In this document: positions 12,637-14,578 of the stretch, piece by piece | How positions within the stretch are numbered: position 1 is the first letter of the stretch | How the letters are laid out: each line of letters opens with the position of its first letter | Source: Anaerolineae bacterium | Lineage (GTDB): Bacteria; Chloroflexota; Anaerolineae; B4-G1 | Assembly (NCBI GenBank): GCA_016783285.1 | Contig: JADHWW010000151.1 | Coordinates: 1-14,578 of the forward strand | DNA length: 14,578 bases | Direction of reading: 5' to 3' | Notes under the pieces: generated by a model | Told to the model about the DNA's origin: nothing | Database searches by the model: none | The model's input: the letters and a program-made list of their open reading frames with translations, nothing else | Translations under genes and position numbers: made by a program

Positions 12637-13289
12637 ACACTGTGGAAACCGATTCCGTCCTGAAATTCCTTCTTCGCGCCAACCAACTAAAGTGCGTACT
12701 GCGCACCGGATGGGTGATGCGCGGCGTGACCGGCGCCGAGAGCGTAGCCGACCACAGTTTCGGCGTGGCCTTCATCTCCCTGGTCCTGGCCGAGATGATG
12801 GAGCAACCCCTGGACAAGGCCAAGTTACTGACCATCGCGCTGCTCCACGACCTGCCGGAGAGCGTGATTGGCGATCTTCCCACGCCTGCGGCGGCCTATT
12901 TTCCTGCCGGGGCCAAGCAAAAGGCAGAAGTGCAAGTTCTGAGCGAGTTACTATGCCAGTTGCCGCACGCCGAGCAGTGGCACGCCTGGTGGCAAGAGTT
13001 CGAGGATGGGGCGAGCGTCGAAGGGCGGCTCGTCCGCGACGCTGACCGGCTCGATATGCTCATCCAGGCTCACGTCTACGAGCAAACGACGGGTAATCGC
13101 CATCTGGAAGAGTTCTGGGCCAAGTCAGACACTTGTTCTTTTGAGTCCACTGCCGCACAGACGCTGTACGAAGAGTTGATGGCGCTGCGCGAGCGGCTCA
13201 GTGCGAAACGGTTGTGGAGCAGGCTTTCTAGCCTGTCCGAGCAGCGGACTGGAAAGTCTGCTCCACTTCTGTACCAGAAACTAGCCTGA
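12633..13289 (+). CDS. HD-domain phosphohydrolase (YfbR/HDDC2-like)
   Basis: This 218-residue metal-dependent phosphohydrolase resembles YfbR and HDDC2, which dephosphorylate deoxyribonucleoside 5'-monophosphates. The metal and catalytic residues are H41 (ESVADHSFGV), H72-D73 with E76 (ALLHDLPESVIGD) and D136/D138 (LVRDADRLDML). The start is TTG 12633, whose TTGA overlaps the previous stop; GTG 12642 is an alternative, and neither has a clear ribosome site. The normal domain ends around residue 190. Residues about 194-212 (LWSRLSSLSEQRTGKSAP) come from a 53-bp palindromic repeat and so look like a tail acquired when the repeat landed at the 3' end. The stop overlaps the ATG of the DUF192 gene. 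The context, after an adenosine-specific kinase, hints at nucleotide metabolism, but that link is inference. Confidence 0.9.
   Translation: MNTVETDSVLKFLLRANQLKCVLRTGWVMRGVTGAESVADHSFGVAFISLVLAEMMEQPLDKAKLLTIALLHDLPESVIGDLPTPAAAYFPAGAKQKAEVQVLSELLCQLPHAEQWHAWWQEFEDGASVEGRLVRDADRLDMLIQAHVYEQTTGNRHLEEFWAKSDTCSFESTAAQTLYEELMALRERLSAKRLWSRLSSLSEQRTGKSAPLLYQKLA
13214..13266. repeat. Intact 53-bp palindromic repeat inside the HD gene's 3' end
   Basis: GTGGAGCAGGCTTTCTAG at the left is mirrored by the right end CTTTCCAGTCCGC (complement sense), giving a long imperfect hairpin. It is the uninterrupted counterpart of the split copy at 7315-7602 and here is translated as part of the protein. Confidence 0.9.
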
Positions 13290-13696
13290 TGGCGTGGATG
13301 GCGGCGTGGAACGAGACGCAGGATAAGCGGCTGCTGGGGCGCGTGCGTCGTTGCGCCACTCTCCTCTGTCGCCTGCGGGGACTGACCTTCCGGCGACGCC
13401 TGGGCGACGGCGAAGGATTGCTGTTGGTGGGACGCCGGGAGAACCGCGCCGGCACGGCCATCCATATGTTCTTCGTCTTCTTCCCCATCGCGGCGGTGTG
13501 GCTGGACGGGGACGGGCAGGCGGTGGACGTGCGGCTGGCCCGCCCCTTCCGCCCGCTCTACGTCCCCCGTGCGCCGGCGCGGGACGTGCTGGAGGGGCCT
13601 CCGGCGTTGCTGGAGCGAGTGCGCATCGGAGATCGGCTGCGCTTTGGGAAGCCCCTTCGGTCTGAAAGTTCACCTGGCGCAGAGGTATCTTTTTGA
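13289..13696 (+). CDS. DUF192 family protein
   Basis: The 135-residue protein matches the DUF192 (PF02643) layout: GLTFRRRLGDGEGLLLV at the N-terminus, then a hydrophobic HMFFVFFPIAAVWLDGDG strand pair, and RPLYVPRAPARDVLEGPPALLERVRIGDRLRF near the end. The function of DUF192 is unknown; many members are secreted, but no signal peptide is visible here. The ATG at 13289 overlaps the TGA of the HD gene (TGATG), so the two are probably co-translated. The last 15 residues (GKPLRSESSPGAEVSF) go beyond the usual end of the domain. The stop codon lies inside the -35 box of the next gene's promoter. Confidence 0.8.
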   Translation: MAWMAAWNETQDKRLLGRVRRCATLLCRLRGLTFRRRLGDGEGLLLVGRRENRAGTAIHMFFVFFPIAAVWLDGDGQAVDVRLARPFRPLYVPRAPARDVLEGPPALLERVRIGDRLRFGKPLRSESSPGAEVSF

Positions 13697-13721
13697 CCTA
13701 TCCCGTTCTTTGTGGTACACT
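13693..13721 (+). promoter_or_regulatory. Rightward promoter for the coiled-coil nuclease-like gene
   Basis: TTGACC (13693-13698), a 17-base spacer ending TGG, then TACACT (13716-13721). The -35 overlaps the DUF192 stop. The leader to the ATG at 13936 is about 207 bases, of which 147 are a 139-bp insertion plus its 8-bp target duplication. Confidence 0.8.
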
Positions 13722-13756
13722 TCCGACACTCTATGTCGTATAGGTGAGGTGGTGGG

Positions 13757-13895
13757 CCAATGTCATTATAAGGATGAGCCAGACTTCGGAAGTCTCAAAA
13801 GTGCTCTACCCAATGGCTTTTGACGCAGTTCCAGGCTGATTTTCCCTTCAAAATCTCCGACGGCAGACTTCCGAAGTCTTACTTAATGACATTGG
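13757..13895. mobile_element. 139-bp MITE-like element with 8-bp target duplication
   Basis: The element is bounded by perfect 12-base inverted repeats, CCAATGTCATTA (13757-13768) and TAATGACATTGG (13884-13895). Directly outside, GTGGTGGG occurs on both sides (13749-13756 and 13896-13903), a perfect 8-bp target duplication. Just inside each end is a 15-base palindrome, AGACTTCGGAAGTCT on the left and AGACTTCCGAAGTCT on the right. It has no coding capacity. It sits in the 5' leader between the promoter and the ribosome site of the next gene. An 8-bp duplication fits several IS families, so the mobilising transposase cannot be named. Confidence 0.82.
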
Positions 13896-13935
13896 GTGGT
13901 GGGCTGGTAGAGCCAGCCAAGGAAGGAGGCGAGTT

Positions 13936-14578
13936 ATGTCAACGGCAAAAAGACGAGTTGACCGGTTGGAAGAGGCGATCCTGCATATGGATCGCATGAC
14001 TGAGGAGATAAAAGTACAGGCAGAGAAGGACCGCCAACAGGCAGAGGAACGGGCGGAGAAATATCGCCAACAGGCAGAGAAGGACCGCCAACAGGCGAAG
14101 CAAGACCGCCGTGAACTTGCTCGCCAGTTGGGTGATATATCCCACAAACTGGGAACGGTGGTGGAAGACATCATCGCTCCCAGTCTGCGTCGTATGGCGT
14201 GCGACGAACTGGGATGTGGCGACGAACTCTTTTACGCCGTGCGTCTCTCCAAAACCCACGTGGGCGATTCGGGCCGCCGCCGTGAGTTCGACGCCTTTTA
14301 CGTCGGTGAGGAAGCCGTGATGCTCAACGAGAGCAAGGCCACGGCCCGGCCCGAGTACGCCAAAAGTTTCGCCCAGTTCGTCCGGAACGGCGAGTTCCTT
14401 TCCTACTTTCCAGAATATGCGGACACACCGATCATCCCCGTGTTTTCGTCGTTGTACCTGCCCACAGACATCGTGACCTATCTGACAAAGCAAGGCATCT
14501 ACGCTGTGGCCATGGGCGAGGATACGATGTGCGTGCTGAACCTGGATCAGGTGCGCACCAGAGTTGGTGACATTGGTG
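13936..14578 (+). CDS. Coiled-coil protein with a PD-(D/E)XK nuclease-like domain, 3' end missing
   Basis: The first 214 residues are present and the frame is open at the window edge. The ATG at 13936 has AAGGAGG with a 6-base spacing. Residues about 8-65 form a highly charged coiled coil with repeated QAEKDRQQAEERAEKYRQQ units. A linker (LGDISHKLGTVVEDIIAPSLRR) precedes a nuclease-like core: REFDAFYVGEEAVMLNESKAT, with the catalytic aspartate in FDAF and the E-x-K in NESK. This layout resembles DUF3782-type proteins found in many copies in Chloroflexota and cyanobacteria. It has its own promoter and a leader interrupted by a MITE-like element. Its function is unknown; nuclease activity is inferred from the motif only. 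Confidence 0.82.
   Translation, partial: MSTAKRRVDRLEEAILHMDRMTEEIKVQAEKDRQQAEERAEKYRQQAEKDRQQAKQDRRELARQLGDISHKLGTVVEDIIAPSLRRMACDELGCGDELFYAVRLSKTHVGDSGRRREFDAFYVGEEAVMLNESKATARPEYAKSFAQFVRNGEFLSYFPEYADTPIIPVFSSLYLPTDIVTYLTKQGIYAVAMGEDTMCVLNLDQVRTRVGDIG

Noticed and set aside
13076..13673. Several minus-strand open frames opposite the HD and DUF192 genes
   Set aside because: Composition is Arg/Pro/Ala-rich as expected for the shadow of GC-rich genes, and real families lie on the plus strand.
13757..13895. The paired palindromes considered as a CRISPR array or rho-independent terminator
   Set aside because: There are only two inverted, not direct, copies, no spacers and no T-tract; the 8-bp flanking duplication explains it as an insertion.

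Overview
The window looks like chromosomal DNA of a GC-rich member of the Chloroflexota, possibly thermophilic. This is inferred from gene content, not from any marker gene: a DUF211 protein, a VIT1/CCC1-like membrane protein, a TrmI-type tRNA m1A58 methyltransferase, an adenosine-specific kinase (PF04008) and PD-(D/E)XK proteins with repetitive charged tails, together with many short dispersed palindromes. No rRNA, tRNA, CRISPR array, phage gene or complete insertion sequence was seen.

Layout. (1) Positions 1-133 hold the start of a leftward membrane protein, preceded by a 200-base leader with two hairpins and a clear promoter. (2) A leftward block from 5481 to 406 encodes a monoglyceride-lipase-like hydrolase, then PTS mannose-family IIA, IIB and a fused IIC-IID permease, then a zinc alcohol/polyol dehydrogenase. 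It probably imports and phosphorylates a sugar or polyol and oxidises it. A nearly perfect 177-bp tandem duplication lies between the hydrolase and IIA. (3) A divergent rightward pair, rpiB and a GT4 glycosyltransferase, follows. (4) Two leftward units come next: DegV, and the set TrmI - DUF211 - VIT1-like. (5) A rightward block has a stand-alone receiver protein, then a tightly packed run: adenosine-specific kinase, Rpn-like nuclease, HD phosphohydrolase and DUF192 protein. (6) The last gene, cut by the window edge, is a coiled-coil PD-(D/E)XK protein with its own promoter.

The most striking feature is how short mobile or repetitive DNA has entered and edited these genes. A 139-bp inverted-repeat element with a perfect 8-bp target duplication sits in a 5' leader. 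A 233-bp TA-flanked inverted-repeat element has split a 53-bp palindromic repeat whose intact relative is also in the window, where it codes for the tail of the HD protein. The glycosyltransferase carries both an octamer tandem repeat and a palindromic insert in frame. A heptamer repeat sits at the IIA/IIB junction, next to an unusual start site.

Five promoters can be read, four of them sharing TTGAC-N17-TACAMT. I did not recognise a new defence or enzymatic system. The best candidates for something undescribed are the non-autonomous elements and the duplicated multi-hairpin unit at 4305-4657.
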